This document shows, one piece after another, positions 1-8,996 of a stretch of 64,000 nucleotides of DNA; positions within the stretch are counted from its first letter, which is position 1, and each line of letters starts with the position of its first letter. The translations under genes and the position numbers were made by a program. This DNA comes from Nonomuraea sp. PA05 (GTDB taxonomy: Bacteria; Actinomycetota; Actinomycetes; Streptosporangiales; Streptosporangiaceae). The DNA lies in contig NZ_VSEY01000038.1 of NCBI RefSeq assembly GCF_008086045.1, positions 1 to 64,000 of the forward strand, given 5' to 3'. The notes beneath the pieces were generated by a model, which was given only the letters and a program-made list of their open reading frames with translations, searched no databases and was not told the origin of the DNA.

Positions 1-771
1 CGCTCAGCCCGCTGTTCCGGGCGCACGTGAACCCCACGGCCGATTCCGTCTGGATATGGAACCCGGCTCGACCTCACCGTCGCGCGACCGGATCTCTGGC
101 GCGGGCCCGTCTCGGGGGGCGCCGGGATGGATCGCGTCCGGGCCGGGCTCCCGCACACCGTACGCCGGATGCCGCAGGACGGAGCGATGACGTTCCCGAC
201 AATGAGGTCTCGGCGTTGAGCCCATGTCGCTCGCCCTCCAGATCAGCACCCAAAGGCCATCGCAAGCCTTCTCGATCAGCTGCGCAGTCTCCTGCACGGC
301 CACCAGCGCCTTGCCGAGTTCGAGCCGGGTGGCGAGCGAGCCTGCCGATACGTGGACGCCCGGCTCACTCTCAAGGAGGGTCTCGGATGGTCCCTCGAAA
401 GGAGCCGCACCCAACTTCGATGGCGCGCTTCCATGTCCGCTTCCAGTTGCTGTGACGGACCGTCGTCTTCAAGGCCGCCAGACACACCTGTCTGAACGTA
501 GCGGAGATGACAGTGAGAGGTGCTCCCGACCTGGACACTGTCAGTTCGGTGCGCGTCTAAGTGGCGGTGTTTGCGTCATCGAAGATGACAGTTTCCGGTT
601 GGAGATCAACTGTCGCGGGTGTCGGCATGGCCTTCTCCGACTTTTCCTGCTGCGGCAGAAGACCGCTCTGGGCCGGGATGTCGACCCAGAGCGGTCAGCA
701 GTCAAGCGAGCGCGCGGGGGAAAGACCCGAGGTTCAGGGGTGTCATCGAGAGCCGCCGCGTCGCGGTGGGG
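1..771. other. Eroded stretch without a confident gene
   Basis: No open frame here has a convincing start, codon pattern or recognisable domain. A minus-strand frame around 236-414 reads like a helical protein fragment but lacks an upstream start signal and may be a remnant. Several copies of a TGACAGT/ACTGTCA word occur (near 508-515, 536-543, 587-593 and 610), partly as inverted repeats, which could be traces of a lost mobile element. A strong stem-loop at 661-696 lies at the 3' side of the minus-strand gene ending at 772. Confidence 0.4.
661..696 (-). terminator. Stem-loop, probable terminator of the secreted-protein gene
   Basis: GACCGCTCTGGG (661-672) pairs perfectly with CCCAGAGCGGTC (685-696) around a 12-base loop. 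It lies about 75 bases downstream of the minus-strand stop at 772. There is no clear U tract, as is common in high-GC actinomycetes. Confidence 0.55.
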
Positions 772-1337
772 CTAGTCGGCGATCCGGGCGTATTGGTAGC
801 GGGTCTGGCCGTTCTCGTCGCCGGAGTGCTGGCGGCCGACCATGACTTCGTAGTCACCGGCCTTGGAGTAGCTGCTGCTTTCCTTCTGGCCGGGGCTCCA
901 GCGGTAGGAGGTCAGTTCGACGGTGCGGCCCCACGCGCTCATGGTGGCAGTGGCGTATTTGGTAGACCCGTTCTCGTCGCCGGAGTGCTGGCGGCCGACC
1001 AGGGTTTCGTTGGGCGGGGCGGAGTAGAAGGAGTTGCTCTCCTTCTGGGAGTTGCTCCAGGTCGGTGCGCCGACCTGGACCTGCTGCCCGTCGATGAGGA
1101 TGAGGCCGCAGTAGTAGGTGGTGCGGCCATTCTCGTCGCCGGAGTGGAGCGGCCGAGCAGGACCTGGTTCGTCGGGCAGAGGACGGGAGTGCCGTCTGAT
1201 TCCTTCACCGTCTGGGTGTGGCCGTCGATGATGATGATGTCGGCGGCGTGGGCGGGGTTGGCCGGTGAGAGTCCGGTGAGGGCGAGGGTGAGGAGCGTGC
1301 CGGTGAGGACGGCGCAGGTTGGGCGGATCTGTCGCAT
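772..1337 (-). pseudogene. Secreted protein with repeated GRQHSGDENG motif, frameshifted
   Basis: The frame opens at ATG 1337 with a clear Sec signal peptide (basic N-terminus, hydrophobic core, AHA cleavage near residue 31) and runs to about 1149. There the reading must shift by one base to continue to the stop at 772. In the corrected frame three copies of a G-R-(QH)SGDENG motif appear, each near a short aromatic strand, giving about 188 residues. The first copy reads GR then, one base short, HSGDENG. The other two copies have CTG between GGAGTG and GCGGCC on the plus strand, where this one has only GA at 1147-1148, so one base is missing. I do not recognise the family. It may be a true pseudogene, a phase-variable gene or a sequencing error. 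Only the uncorrected frame would give a 132-residue product with a nonsense tail. Confidence 0.7.
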
Positions 1338-1373
1338 GCGGTCTCCGGTGCCAGTGCTGCCAGCGATGACAGC

Positions 1374-1412
1374 ATTACTGTTCGTAACTGTGTGATTACA
1401 CTATGCAGTAAT
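1374..1412. promoter_or_regulatory. Nested inverted repeats upstream of the secreted-protein gene
   Basis: ATTACTG (1374-1380) is mirrored by CAGTAAT (1406-1412), and inside it GTAA (1384-1387) is mirrored by TTAC (1396-1399). The stretch is AT-rich against a GC-rich background and sits 37-75 bases upstream of the ATG at 1337. A repressor operator or promoter is the natural reading; no bound protein can be named. Confidence 0.4.
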
Positions 1413-1588
1413 CGTTTTGGCAATGCCGGTTCGCGACCCTCATCAACTTCAGAGGGTCTGGAGTAGAAGAGACTCTCTCACTGCAGAGATGCCCGGACGC
1501 TTGTGACAGTCTGCCAGGGACGAATGCCTTCACCGGCCAGGAGTAGTGCCGCCTTGAGAAGGCTCAGCTCATCGATGGTTTCGGCTGG

Positions 1589-2725
1589 GTGCAGGTGGGC
1601 GCCTTCGTCACGCTCGCGGTCAACGCCCTGGACGCCTTGCGCACCCTCGACTTCGTCACGCTCGCGGTCAACGCCCTGGACGCCTTGCGCACCCTCGACT
1701 TCGACATCACCCGGCTTGGTTTCGAGACCCCGCACATCATCCTTACCAGCGGTTCCGGCAGGCGGATCGGCCGGTTACCGCACGGCCCGGCCCTGCCGGA
1801 CGGCACGGTCAGCCGTACCGTCAAGCGCGCCGACCTCTACCGCGCCCTGCGCGAGCAGGCCGCACGGTGCGGGGTGCGCATCCAGTACGGCAAACGCCTG
1901 AGCGACGCCCGCAGCACGGGCGAAGATGTGCGGGCGGCGTTCGCCGACGGCACCGCCGTCCAGGGCGACCTGTTGATCGGCGCGGACGGATTACGCTCAC
2001 GCACCCGCCACATCATCGACCCGGCCGCGCCCGGCGAGCGCTACGGCGGGATGGTCAACGTGGGCGGCTACGCCAGCGGCGTCCGGGTCGACAGCGAACC
2101 GGGCACAATGAACGGGATCTTCGGCAGGCACGCGTTCTTCGCCTACGCCGCCCACCCCGGCGGAGAGGTGTGGTGGGCGGCGAACCTGATGCGCCCCGCC
2201 GAGCCCGCCCGCGCGGACCTGGCCTCGATCCGCGCGCCGCAGTGGCGGGCAGAACTCGTCGAGGCGTTCCGGCACGACCGCGGCCCGGCCCTGGCCCTCA
2301 TCGAGGCGACCGACCGGCTCGTCACCGGCTGGACCGCCTACGACGTCCCCTCAGTACCGAACTGGCACCGCGATCGCCTGATCATCATCGGGGACGCCGC
2401 CCACGCGGCCGTCCCCTCCATCGGCCAAGGGGCCGCCATGGCCCTCGAAGACGCCGTTGTACTGGCCAAATGCCTGCGTGACAGCCCGGACATCGCCCGC
2501 GCGTTCGCCGCCTATGAACAACTGCGCCGCCACCGGGTGGAACGCATCGTCGCACAGGGCAAGCGCACCGACAGCTGGAAAACGCTCGGCCCCATCGCCC
2601 GGATACCCCGCAACCTGATCATGAGCCTGGCCCTGAAACGCCTGGCCCGCACCGGCCAGGACCCGACCCGGTGGATCTACGAGCACCACATCGCCTGGGA
2701 TGAGCCGACTTGGCTGCCTCGCTGA
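1589..2725 (+). pseudogene. FAD-dependent monooxygenase, N-terminally truncated
   Basis: The protein matches the group A flavin monooxygenase fold (salicylate/urate hydroxylase type). It has a DLLIGADGLRSRTR segment and a GDAAHAAVPSIGQGAAMALED segment, the second FAD/ribityl-binding motif. The N-terminal Rossmann GxGxxG dinucleotide-binding motif expected in the first 15 residues is missing. The recognisable homology begins at AFVTLAVNALDALRTL, normally some 50-60 residues into the family. The start region also carries a perfect 48-bp tandem duplication. Without the ADP-binding loop it is unlikely to bind FAD, so I call it a truncated gene. Upstream DNA (1440-1588) contains no in-frame missing part. 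The 3' half is intact and well conserved, suggesting recent damage. Confidence 0.7.
1604..1699 (+). repeat. 48-bp perfect tandem duplication
   Basis: Bases 1604-1651 are repeated exactly at 1652-1699, duplicating 16 residues (FVTLAVNALDALRTLD) in frame inside the truncated monooxygenase. Exact identity implies a recent slippage or unequal-crossover event. Confidence 0.95.
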
Positions 2726-2900
2726 GGCCCGGCTGCCCCCTCTGTACGTCTGCGTGTACTTGCCTTTGCACAGGGACTGGAGGGCCTACCTCGCCGCCCG
2801 CGATGCTATGGTCCCGCCATGACTCGCCAGCGATCAACTGAACCGACCGGCTTCCAGTAGTGCGCCAGGACATACCTGGCGGTGCTACCCAGGGAGCCTC

Positions 2901-3290
2901 ATGTCCCGCACTGCCCATCACATTGATCGTCCGATTCTCGACGGAGGTGGCCTGAGGGGAATCCCATGGCGATCAGTGACGATGGCTGATCTCCGTTACA
3001 GTGCCGCGTGCCTGCGGCAGGCACGACGGGCCGGTCACCGGCCGCTCCCGATGTCCCTCCGCCGCAAGGTCGACGTCTACTCCTGGGCCAGGGCCGACCC
3101 GCGGGACCAGTCGGTATCAGAGTGGGCCGACATCGAGGAGCGCCAGGCACGCCAACGCCTGCGCCTCAGGCTCGAAGCCATCCGCCGGAGGATCAACGCC
3201 ACAACCGATGGCCCTCTTGCCGTCGAGGCTATCGATGATCTCGAAGTCCACCCTGCGCGACACCGTCGCAACGCTATCTGGCAGTACTGA
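2901..3290 (+). CDS. Hypothetical protein, 129 residues
   Basis: ATG 2901 follows a good Shine-Dalgarno (GGGAG, 6 bases upstream). The predicted product is basic and helical in its C-terminal half, with an Arg-rich stretch around residues 78-98 (EERQARQRLRLRLEAIRRR). No domain is recognised. It lies between the truncated monooxygenase and a transposase remnant, so it could be a passenger gene or itself a remnant. Codon usage is reasonable for the genome but not decisive. Confidence 0.45.
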   Translation: MSRTAHHIDRPILDGGGLRGIPWRSVTMADLRYSAACLRQARRAGHRPLPMSLRRKVDVYSWARADPRDQSVSEWADIEERQARQRLRLRLEAIRRRINATTDGPLAVEAIDDLEVHPARHRRNAIWQY

Positions 3291-3354
3291 TCACGGAATA
3301 CTGCACCCATCGAAGACGTGCTCTGCCCCAGTCAACGATCGCGGCATGGGGCGG

Positions 3355-3693
3355 GGCGCGAAGATCGTTTCGGGGACCTCCCTGCACATGGTCGACGTCA
3401 TCTTCGGGCTGGACGGCGGGGACCTGCCCGAGATCGTCGTTTCGGACACAGGCTCCTATTCCGACCTGACCTTCGGGCTCCTGGAACTGCTGGGCATCTC
3501 CTACCGGCCGGCACTGGCGGACCTGCCCGACCAAGGGCTGGCGGATCAGCTCCGAGGCCGACTACGGCCCGCTCAACACCCTGGCCCGGGTAAAGATCGA
3601 TTTGCGGAAAGTGCGCCGGAACTGGGAGGACATCCTGCGAGTGGTCGCCTCGATCTACACCGGCACCGTCCGCGCCTACGACGTGGTCACCAT
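3355..3693 (+). pseudogene. Tn3-family transposase (TnpA) remnant
   Basis: The frame from about 3355 reads SGTSLHMVDVIFGLDGG and then SDTGSYSDLTFGLLELLG, which is the DDE-core region of Tn3-family TnpA. Near 3535 the frame shifts: the continuation (WRISSEADYGPLNTLAR, then LRKVRRNWEDILR and SIYTGTVRAYDVVTM) lies in the next plus-strand frame. Homology stops abruptly near 3693. Both ends of the roughly 1000-residue transposase are missing, as are recognisable 38-bp terminal repeats and a resolvase, so the element is dead. It indicates past transposition into this accessory region. Confidence 0.88.
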
Positions 3694-3694
3694 G

Positions 3695-3710
3695 CCTCCG
3701 CTTCCGGAGG
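3695..3710. other. Small perfect hairpin at the transposase remnant edge
   Basis: CCTCCG and CGGAGG form a six-base-pair stem around a four-base loop directly after the last recognisable transposase codon. It could be a weak terminator or chance. Confidence 0.25.
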
Positions 3711-3806
3711 TGTCCCCCCGACCGCCAGATGATCGGGTGAGTCAGCGCAGGACGGGATCCCCAGGTATGGCCGAATCGAGGTGATCATGCTCGCTGGGGT
3801 GCACGG

Positions 3807-4472
3807 TCAAGCCGGGCCTCGCGGGTGACGGGGACGGTGTCCATCCGGCGGGAGAAGCTTTGCCCGCTCCGGCCACGCGCCGGGCAGGTCACCGGTCAGG
3901 TAGCGCTGCACGACCGGGCCGGCGGCGGCGACCAACCGCTCGGCCGGTGCGGAGGCGACGGGTTCGAGTTTGAGAACGTAGCGGATCACGGCCAGGCCGA
4001 TGATCTGCGTGGCGGCCAGCGCGGCCCGGTGGGGTGCCTCCTGCTCGTCGAGGCCGAGGTGGCCGATCACCTGCCGCAGGATCTGGGTGGTGACGAACTC
4101 GCGCAGCAGCTTGGCGATCCACTCGTTGCTCAGGCTGGAGCCGAGCAGCGCCGCGGCGCCGGCCCCGGCGGGGGAGTCCCAGAGGGTCAGGACGACGCGC
4201 ACTAGGACGCTGCCGATCTCCTCGCGGGGTGCGTCCAGGATCTGCGGCATGACCTGCGCGGGGTCGAACGGGACGCTGACGCAGGCCAGGAACAGCCGGT
4301 CCTTGGTGCCGAAGTAGTGGTGGACCAGCGCCGGGTCGACCCCGGCGTGGGTGGCGATGGCGCGGACGGAGGCGCTGTCGTATCCCTTGTCGACGAAGAC
4401 GTGGCGGGCCGCGGTGAGGATCGCCTCCCGGGTGTCGGGCCGGCCAGGGCGGCGCCCAGCGCGGGATGCCAC
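3807..4472 (-). CDS. TetR-family transcriptional regulator
   Basis: The product is 221 residues from GTG 4472, chosen because GAGGAAA lies about 8 bases upstream and because the helix-turn-helix then starts at a normal distance. The N-terminal TetR domain is clear: REAILTAARHVFVDKGYDSA, then VRAIATHAGVDPALVHHYFG, then KDRLF. The C-terminal part (about residues 75-205) is a helical ligand-binding domain of the type annotated TetR_C in SDR/MDR-linked regulators. It stands just downstream of, and on the same strand as, the SDR and MDR genes, so it probably represses this oxidoreductase set in response to a small molecule. The ligand is unknown. Confidence 0.88.
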   Translation of the reverse strand: MASRAGRRPGRPDTREAILTAARHVFVDKGYDSASVRAIATHAGVDPALVHHYFGTKDRLFLACVSVPFDPAQVMPQILDAPREEIGSVLVRVVLTLWDSPAGAGAAALLGSSLSNEWIAKLLREFVTTQILRQVIGHLGLDEQEAPHRAALAATQIIGLAVIRYVLKLEPVASAPAERLVAAAGPVVQRYLTGDLPGAWPERAKLLPPDGHRPRHPRGPA

Positions 4473-4618
4473 GGTCGGGTTTCCTCTTTCGGTCGGGGGA
4501 GAGCGGGTGCGGGCGCGCGATCGGGGCGGTGCCGCCGACCGGGCAGCGGCACCGGGCGGGCAGGTCATGCGCCCTGGTACGGAGCACGAACCGCCCGCCC
4601 ATGGGCTTTGTCGCCGGG

Positions 4619-5470
4619 CTATGCGGAGGGCTGGGCAGGTCCCTGGGCCGCGCTCTGCTGCTTGATCAGGCCCAGCAAGTTCTGGGCTCGTTCGTTGCCG
4701 AGGTAGGGGGCTGCGGTGAACCAGCCCCCGTCGACCACGATGTCGGTCCCGGTGATGTAGGAGGATTCGTCGCTGGCCAGGAACAGCGCGGTGGAGGCGA
4801 TCTCGTCGGCCTTGCCGGTCCGCCGCAGCAGGACGGTGTTGTTCATGGTGCGCTCGGCCATCTCGCGCGCCGCCGGGTTGGCGGTCATGCCCGCGGTCAT
4901 GTCGGTCTCGATGAAGCCGGGCTGGATGACGTTGCAGCGGATGCCCCAGTCCGCCAGCGTGTAGGCCGCCGACCTGGACAGCCCTTCCAGCGCCCACTTG
5001 GAGGCGGAGTAGGCCGAGGAGAAGGTCCCGGTGAGGCCGGCGACCGAGCCGATGTTGACGATGGAGCCGCCGCCGGAGTCCCGCATCAGCGGCGCGCACG
5101 CCTGGATGCCGACGAGAATCGCGGTGACGTTGATCTCGAAGATCTCGTTCCACTTGGCGACGTCGATGTCCGGGATCACGGTCAGGTCGTTGCTGCCGAC
5201 CACGTTCATCAGGATGTGCAGGCCGCCGAACAACTCCTTCGTCCGACGGACGGCCTCGGCCCACTGCTCGGGCTCGGTCACCTCCAGCGGGACGCAGAGC
5301 GCCCGGCCGCCCGCGTCGGTGATCTCCTTGACCAGCGCCAGGCCGCGCTCCTCGCGCCGGGCCGCGACGACGACGGCGGCCCCCTCCTGGGCGAACAGCC
5401 GGGCCGAGGCGCGGCCCATCCCGCCGGTGGCGCCGGTGATCAGAGCGACCTTGTTCTTGAGCCTCATCAC
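4619..5470 (-). CDS. Short-chain dehydrogenase/reductase (SDR)
   Basis: This 283-residue classical SDR carries the TGATGGMG nucleotide-binding loop at residues 14-21, the structural N-V-V-G segment, the catalytic Ser (NIGSVAG) and the YSASKWALEG catalytic Tyr/Lys pair. It also has the C-terminal ITGTDIVVDGGW sequence typical of FabG-like enzymes. It catalyses NAD(P)-dependent interconversion of a secondary alcohol and ketone on an unidentified substrate in the cytoplasm. It is transcribed with the MDR upstream (gap about 78 bases) and the TetR downstream, forming a three-gene minus-strand set. Arg after the first glycine region (AARREERG) hints at NADP preference, but this is only an inference. 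Confidence 0.92.
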   Translation of the reverse strand: MMRLKNKVALITGATGGMGRASARLFAQEGAAVVVAARREERGLALVKEITDAGGRALCVPLEVTEPEQWAEAVRRTKELFGGLHILMNVVGSNDLTVIPDIDVAKWNEIFEINVTAILVGIQACAPLMRDSGGGSIVNIGSVAGLTGTFSSAYSASKWALEGLSRSAAYTLADWGIRCNVIQPGFIETDMTAGMTANPAAREMAERTMNNTVLLRRTGKADEIASTALFLASDESSYITGTDIVVDGGWFTAAPYLGNERAQNLLGLIKQQSAAQGPAQPSA

Positions 5471-5548
5471 AGGTCCTTTCGTCTTCCTGTCGGCTTCGTG
5501 ATCTCGTGTCGTGCGCCTGGTCCATGACCGAGCTCGCCGAGCGGTGTC

Positions 5549-6478
5549 TCAGACGACGATGACGGTCTTGCCGGGCAGGCTGCCCTGGTCGGCCTGGGCG
5601 TGGACGGCGGGCAACTCCGGCAGCGGCAGGCGCTGGGCGACGTCGAGGCGCAGTTGTCCGGCTGCCACGCGGGTGAGCAGGCCGGACAGCTGGGCGGCGT
5701 CGCTGCGCACGGCCATCCGCACGGTCCGGACGCCACGGCCGGGGTCGGCGGACGGCGGGGTGGTGGCGGTGACGAAGACGCCGCCGTCGGCGGTCAGGGC
5801 GGCCAGGGCGTCGCTGTCGTGCGGTGAGGTCGGCACCAGGTTGACCACCAGGTCGAAGGGGGCGTGCCCGGCGTCGGTGACAGGGGTGCGGGTGTAGTCG
5901 ATGAGCCGGTCGGCACCGTGGCCGCGGACGCGCTCGGCGCTGCGCGGGCCGGCGGTCGCCGTCACCGTCGCGCCTGCCCGGTGCGCGAGTTGCACGGTGT
6001 GGCCGCCGACCGCGCCGCCGGCCCCGTTGACCAGGACACGCTGCCCGGCCTGCAGGCCGCCGTGCTCGAACAGTGCCTGCCAGGCGGTCAGTCCCACGCC
6101 GGGCAGCGCCGCGGCGTCGATCAGGTCCACGCCGTCGGGGACGGCGTCCGGCGCCTCGGCCGGCGCGAGCACGTACTGTGCCGCCGCGCCGTCGCCGGTC
6201 AGCGGCAGGAACGCCGCCACCGCCGCTCCCTGCGCCCAGCCGGTCACGCCCGCGCCGAGGCCGGCCACCGATCCGGCCACGTCCACGCCGGGCACATGCG
6301 GCAGCTCCAGCGCGAGCACCTGGCGCAGATGACCGGCCCGCAGCAGGGCATCGGCCGGGTTGAATGAGGTGGCGGCCACCTTGATGAGCACCTGCCCCGG
6401 TCCGGGGGCGGGGGTGGGGGCGTCCTCGCACACCAGGACGTCGCTGCTGCCGTACTGGTGGTACCGCACTGCTTTCAT
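5549..6478 (-). CDS. Zinc-free MDR oxidoreductase, NADPH:quinone reductase-like
   Basis: The 309-residue protein has the MDR GroES-like N-terminal domain (MKAVRYHQYG..., GVDVAGSVAGLG). Its Rossmann domain carries the NGAGGAVGGHTVQLAHRAGA loop. The zinc-binding Cys/His residues of alcohol dehydrogenases are absent, so it belongs to the quinone reductase/QOR branch that reduces quinones or enones with NADPH. The ATG at 6478 is well placed for the family. It leads the minus-strand set MDR-SDR-TetR. Detoxification of quinones or other electrophiles alongside the nearby flavin monooxygenases is plausible, but the substrate is not visible in the sequence. Confidence 0.88.
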   Translation of the reverse strand: MKAVRYHQYGSSDVLVCEDAPTPAPGPGQVLIKVAATSFNPADALLRAGHLRQVLALELPHVPGVDVAGSVAGLGAGVTGWAQGAAVAAFLPLTGDGAAAQYVLAPAEAPDAVPDGVDLIDAAALPGVGLTAWQALFEHGGLQAGQRVLVNGAGGAVGGHTVQLAHRAGATVTATAGPRSAERVRGHGADRLIDYTRTPVTDAGHAPFDLVVNLVPTSPHDSDALAALTADGGVFVTATTPPSADPGRGVRTVRMAVRSDAAQLSGLLTRVAAGQLRLDVAQRLPLPELPAVHAQADQGSLPGKTVIVV

Positions 6479-6615
6479 GATCTATGCCTGCGTGTCGCCG
6501 GGCACGGGGCGCACCGCCGCCTGCGGGAATGGTGCCGCCGCCGGTGCCGGTGCCGGTGGCGGCGTCGTGCGGGCCGCGGGTGCCTGTGCCCGGCGTCCTG
6601 GTTCGTCGTGGCGGG

Positions 6616-7839
6616 TCAGACGGTGGCGAGGTCTGTGTTGCGGATGCGGATCGGCTTGCTGTTCAGCAGGCGCCGGCGCAGCCAGGCGTTGCCGATCAGC
6701 CGCCGCCGTACGCGCATCAGCACGGCGCGGCGGACCATCTCGGCGCGGCCGGTGGGGGTGAGGAAGGCCCGGTTGGTGACGCCGGCCTTCTGGTACTCGG
6801 TGACGTAGGGCCGCAGCTTGGTCTCCCAGGCGGTCAGGGCCGCCTGAAGGTTGCCCGGGTGGCGCTGGAGCATGATGCCGAGCAGGTCGGCGGCGGCGAT
6901 GCCACTGGTGGCGCCCATGCCCGCGTACAGGGTGACGCACCAGGCGGCGTCACCGATGAGAACGACCCGGCCGTGGTGCCAGGCGTCCAGGCGGGATTGT
7001 TCGACGGAGTCGAACAGGTACTCGCCGCCGGATTCCAGCACCTGCACGGCGGCTTCCATCAGCGCGCCGAGCGGTTCGGGGCCGTAGACCTCGCGGATGC
7101 GCTGGGCCGGCGGCTTGGTGAACTCGGCGTCGACGTCGTCGGTGCGGTAGGAGAACAGCACGGTGGGCGGCCCGTCGCCGAAGGGGAAGACCTGGAAGGA
7201 GCGGCCGGACTCGGTGAGGATCGCCCCCTCACCCTGGGCCAGGCCGGGCAAGGGCCCGGGCATGGCGAACGCCGCGATCATGTAGCCCAGCCGGTGCAGG
7301 TAGCGCTGCGGCGGGCCGAAGGCCAGGGTGCGCACCGTGGAGCGCAGGCCGTCGGCGCCGACGACCAGGTCGAAGCGTTCGGTCTGGGTGGTGCCGTCGG
7401 CGGTGTTGCGCAGCCTCACGCTCACCCCGGTGGCGTCCTGCTCGATCGCCTCGGGCACGGTGGCGAAGCGGACCTCGGCGTCGTCGGGCAGCGCCGCGAA
7501 GGCGGCCCGCTCGACGTCGCCGCGCATCATCATCCACGGCGCGCCGGGCACGTCGGCGAAGCCGACCCCTGGCCGGCGGCGGCCTGCCCGGTCGACCTGG
7601 TGGTTCACGCTCGGGACCGGGATGCGGTTGTGCAGGCCCCCAAGGATGCCGAGCCGCTCGGCGGCGATGCGGCCGACACCGAACAGGGCGATGAAGTAGC
7701 CGCCGCCGCGCCGCGCGGGCGCCTTTTCGATGATGACCGGCTGCCAGCCGGCCTTGTGCAGGGCGATCGCGGTGGCGATGCCGCTGATACCGAGTCCGAC
7801 GATCAGGACGCGCGGCGCAGACGGGGGTGCCGGGGTCAT
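6616..7839 (-). CDS. FAD-dependent monooxygenase (group A type)
   Basis: The start was set at ATG 7839 because AGGAAGG lies about 9 bases upstream and the dinucleotide loop VLIVGLGISGIATAIALHKA then falls at residues 10-29. The longer open frame upstream to 8097 has unlike composition. The 407-residue enzyme also shows the LVVGADGLRSTVR motif and VVLIGDAAWC in place of the usual GDAAH. Such enzymes hydroxylate or epoxidise aromatics or inactivate antibiotics with NAD(P)H and O2. The gene is divergent from a TetR gene at 8161, a typical regulator-target layout. The replacement of the His in GDAAH by Trp is worth noting for FAD or substrate contacts. Confidence 0.9.
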   Translation of the reverse strand: MTPAPPSAPRVLIVGLGISGIATAIALHKAGWQPVIIEKAPARRGGGYFIALFGVGRIAAERLGILGGLHNRIPVPSVNHQVDRAGRRRPGVGFADVPGAPWMMMRGDVERAAFAALPDDAEVRFATVPEAIEQDATGVSVRLRNTADGTTQTERFDLVVGADGLRSTVRTLAFGPPQRYLHRLGYMIAAFAMPGPLPGLAQGEGAILTESGRSFQVFPFGDGPPTVLFSYRTDDVDAEFTKPPAQRIREVYGPEPLGALMEAAVQVLESGGEYLFDSVEQSRLDAWHHGRVVLIGDAAWCVTLYAGMGATSGIAAADLLGIMLQRHPGNLQAALTAWETKLRPYVTEYQKAGVTNRAFLTPTGRAEMVRRAVLMRVRRRLIGNAWLRRRLLNSKPIRIRNTDLATV

Positions 7840-8160
7840 GCGGGTAGTGCCTTCCTGGTCTGCGCCGGCGTCCGCGAGGGTGCGGGCAGGGCGAGGGGGA
7901 CGGACGGCCACGCTCGGCCGGCGGGTCCGCCGGTCATGCTCACGGTCATGCGGAAACCTCCCACGTGATGGATGCGGATGAGGTGCTGGCTGTGATCTCG
8001 CCGACGTGCTCGGCGTGGCAGCCGCGAGGGGGATGTCGTCGTCGGCCGTCACCCTGCGGAAAGACGCCCGACCGGAACTCATCTTCGCATGAAACAAGAC
8101 TGTATGCTATGTTGATGCATGTGTCAGAGTGTGATGCCGATGGACGAAGGAGCTCCTGAC
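7840..8160. promoter_or_regulatory. Divergent promoter region between monooxygenase and TetR
   Basis: This 321-base gap separates the minus-strand monooxygenase from the plus-strand TetR gene. The segment 8085-8130 is the only AT-rich part and contains TATGCT/TATGTT hexamers usable as -10 elements. A weak imperfect palindrome bounded by AACA (near 8093) and TGTT (near 8113) is the best operator candidate. I cannot fix transcription starts. Confidence 0.4.
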
Positions 8161-8961
8161 GTGCCGGACACCAGCCGCCGCATCCCCGTCGACGTGGTCC
8201 AGGCCGCCCTGCGGGCCGCCGACCGCCTGAGCAAGGACGTGGCCGACGTGCCCGTCCAGGCCATCGCGAAGGAGGCCGGCGTGTCGCGCAGCACGCTGCT
8301 GCGCCGGATCGGCGGCTCCCGCGAGGCCCTGGACGAGGCCGTGCGCGCCGCCGGGGTGGACCCCGGCGGGCAGCGGCCGGTGCGCGAGCGCGCGATCGAG
8401 GCCGGCGCGCACCTGATCGGCGAGCACGGCCTGGCCGCGTTCACGCTGGAGCTGGTCGCCGCCTCCGCCCAATGCTCGGTGCACAGCCTGTACGGCGCGT
8501 TCGGCGGACGGGACGAGCTGCTGCGCGCCATCTTCGAGACCTACAGCCCGATCCTGGACGTGGAGAAGGTGGTCGCCGGCCCGCACGCCGACCTGCGCGA
8601 GACCGTTGGCCACCTCTACCGCCTGCTGGCCGAGGCGCTGGCCCGGCAGCCGCGGGTGATGCCCGCCATGCTCGCCGAGGCGCTGGCCCACCCGCACGAC
8701 CCCGCCCTGCAGGGCCTGCTGCAGCACTTCGCCCCGCGCATGCTCGCCGGGCTGGGCCAGTGGCTTTCCGCCGAGATGGCCGCCGGACGCATCCGCACCC
8801 TGCCGCTGCCCCTGCTGATCCAGCAGATGATCGCCCCCGCCTTGATCCACTTCATCACCCGCCCGGCCGCCGGGCAGGTGCCCGGCCTCGACCTGCCTGG
8901 GGTGGAGGAGACCTGCGCGATGTTCGCCGAGTCGTTCCTGCGCGCCATCGCCGTCTCCTGA
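8161..8961 (+). CDS. TetR-type regulator with two N-terminal HTH-like segments
   Basis: GTG 8161 is preferred over the ATG at 8119 because AAGGAG lies 8-9 bases before it. The 266-residue product starts with one HTH-like segment (VQAIAKEAGVSRSTLLRRIGG, about residues 35-55). It then shows a second, more canonical TetR unit (RERAIEAGAHLIGEHGLAAF, then SVHSLYGAFGGRDELLRAIF, about residues 80-140) followed by a helical ligand-binding part. It lies between two flavin monooxygenase genes, one divergent and one directly downstream (35-base gap), and very probably represses both. Confidence 0.85.
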   Translation: MPDTSRRIPVDVVQAALRAADRLSKDVADVPVQAIAKEAGVSRSTLLRRIGGSREALDEAVRAAGVDPGGQRPVRERAIEAGAHLIGEHGLAAFTLELVAASAQCSVHSLYGAFGGRDELLRAIFETYSPILDVEKVVAGPHADLRETVGHLYRLLAEALARQPRVMPAMLAEALAHPHDPALQGLLQHFAPRMLAGLGQWLSAEMAAGRIRTLPLPLLIQQMIAPALIHFITRPAAGQVPGLDLPGVEETCAMFAESFLRAIAVS

Positions 8962-8996
8962 CCGGCACTTCCCACCCGCGAACGAAGGCGGACACG

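Noticed and set aside
236..414. Minus-strand helical-looking fragment near the window start
   Set aside because: It lacks a ribosome site, a plausible end or a recognisable family, so it is mentioned only as a possible remnant.
1478..1735. Minus-strand frame of 85 codons with a duplicated EGAQGVQGVDRERDE segment
   Set aside because: The repeat is the antisense of the 48-bp duplication in the monooxygenase. The remaining tail has no support beyond openness.
3807..6431. Single minus-strand frame of 874 codons across TetR, SDR and MDR
   Set aside because: Only its last part is the TetR gene. The rest is the wrong phase of the SDR and MDR genes, which have clear motifs in their own frames.
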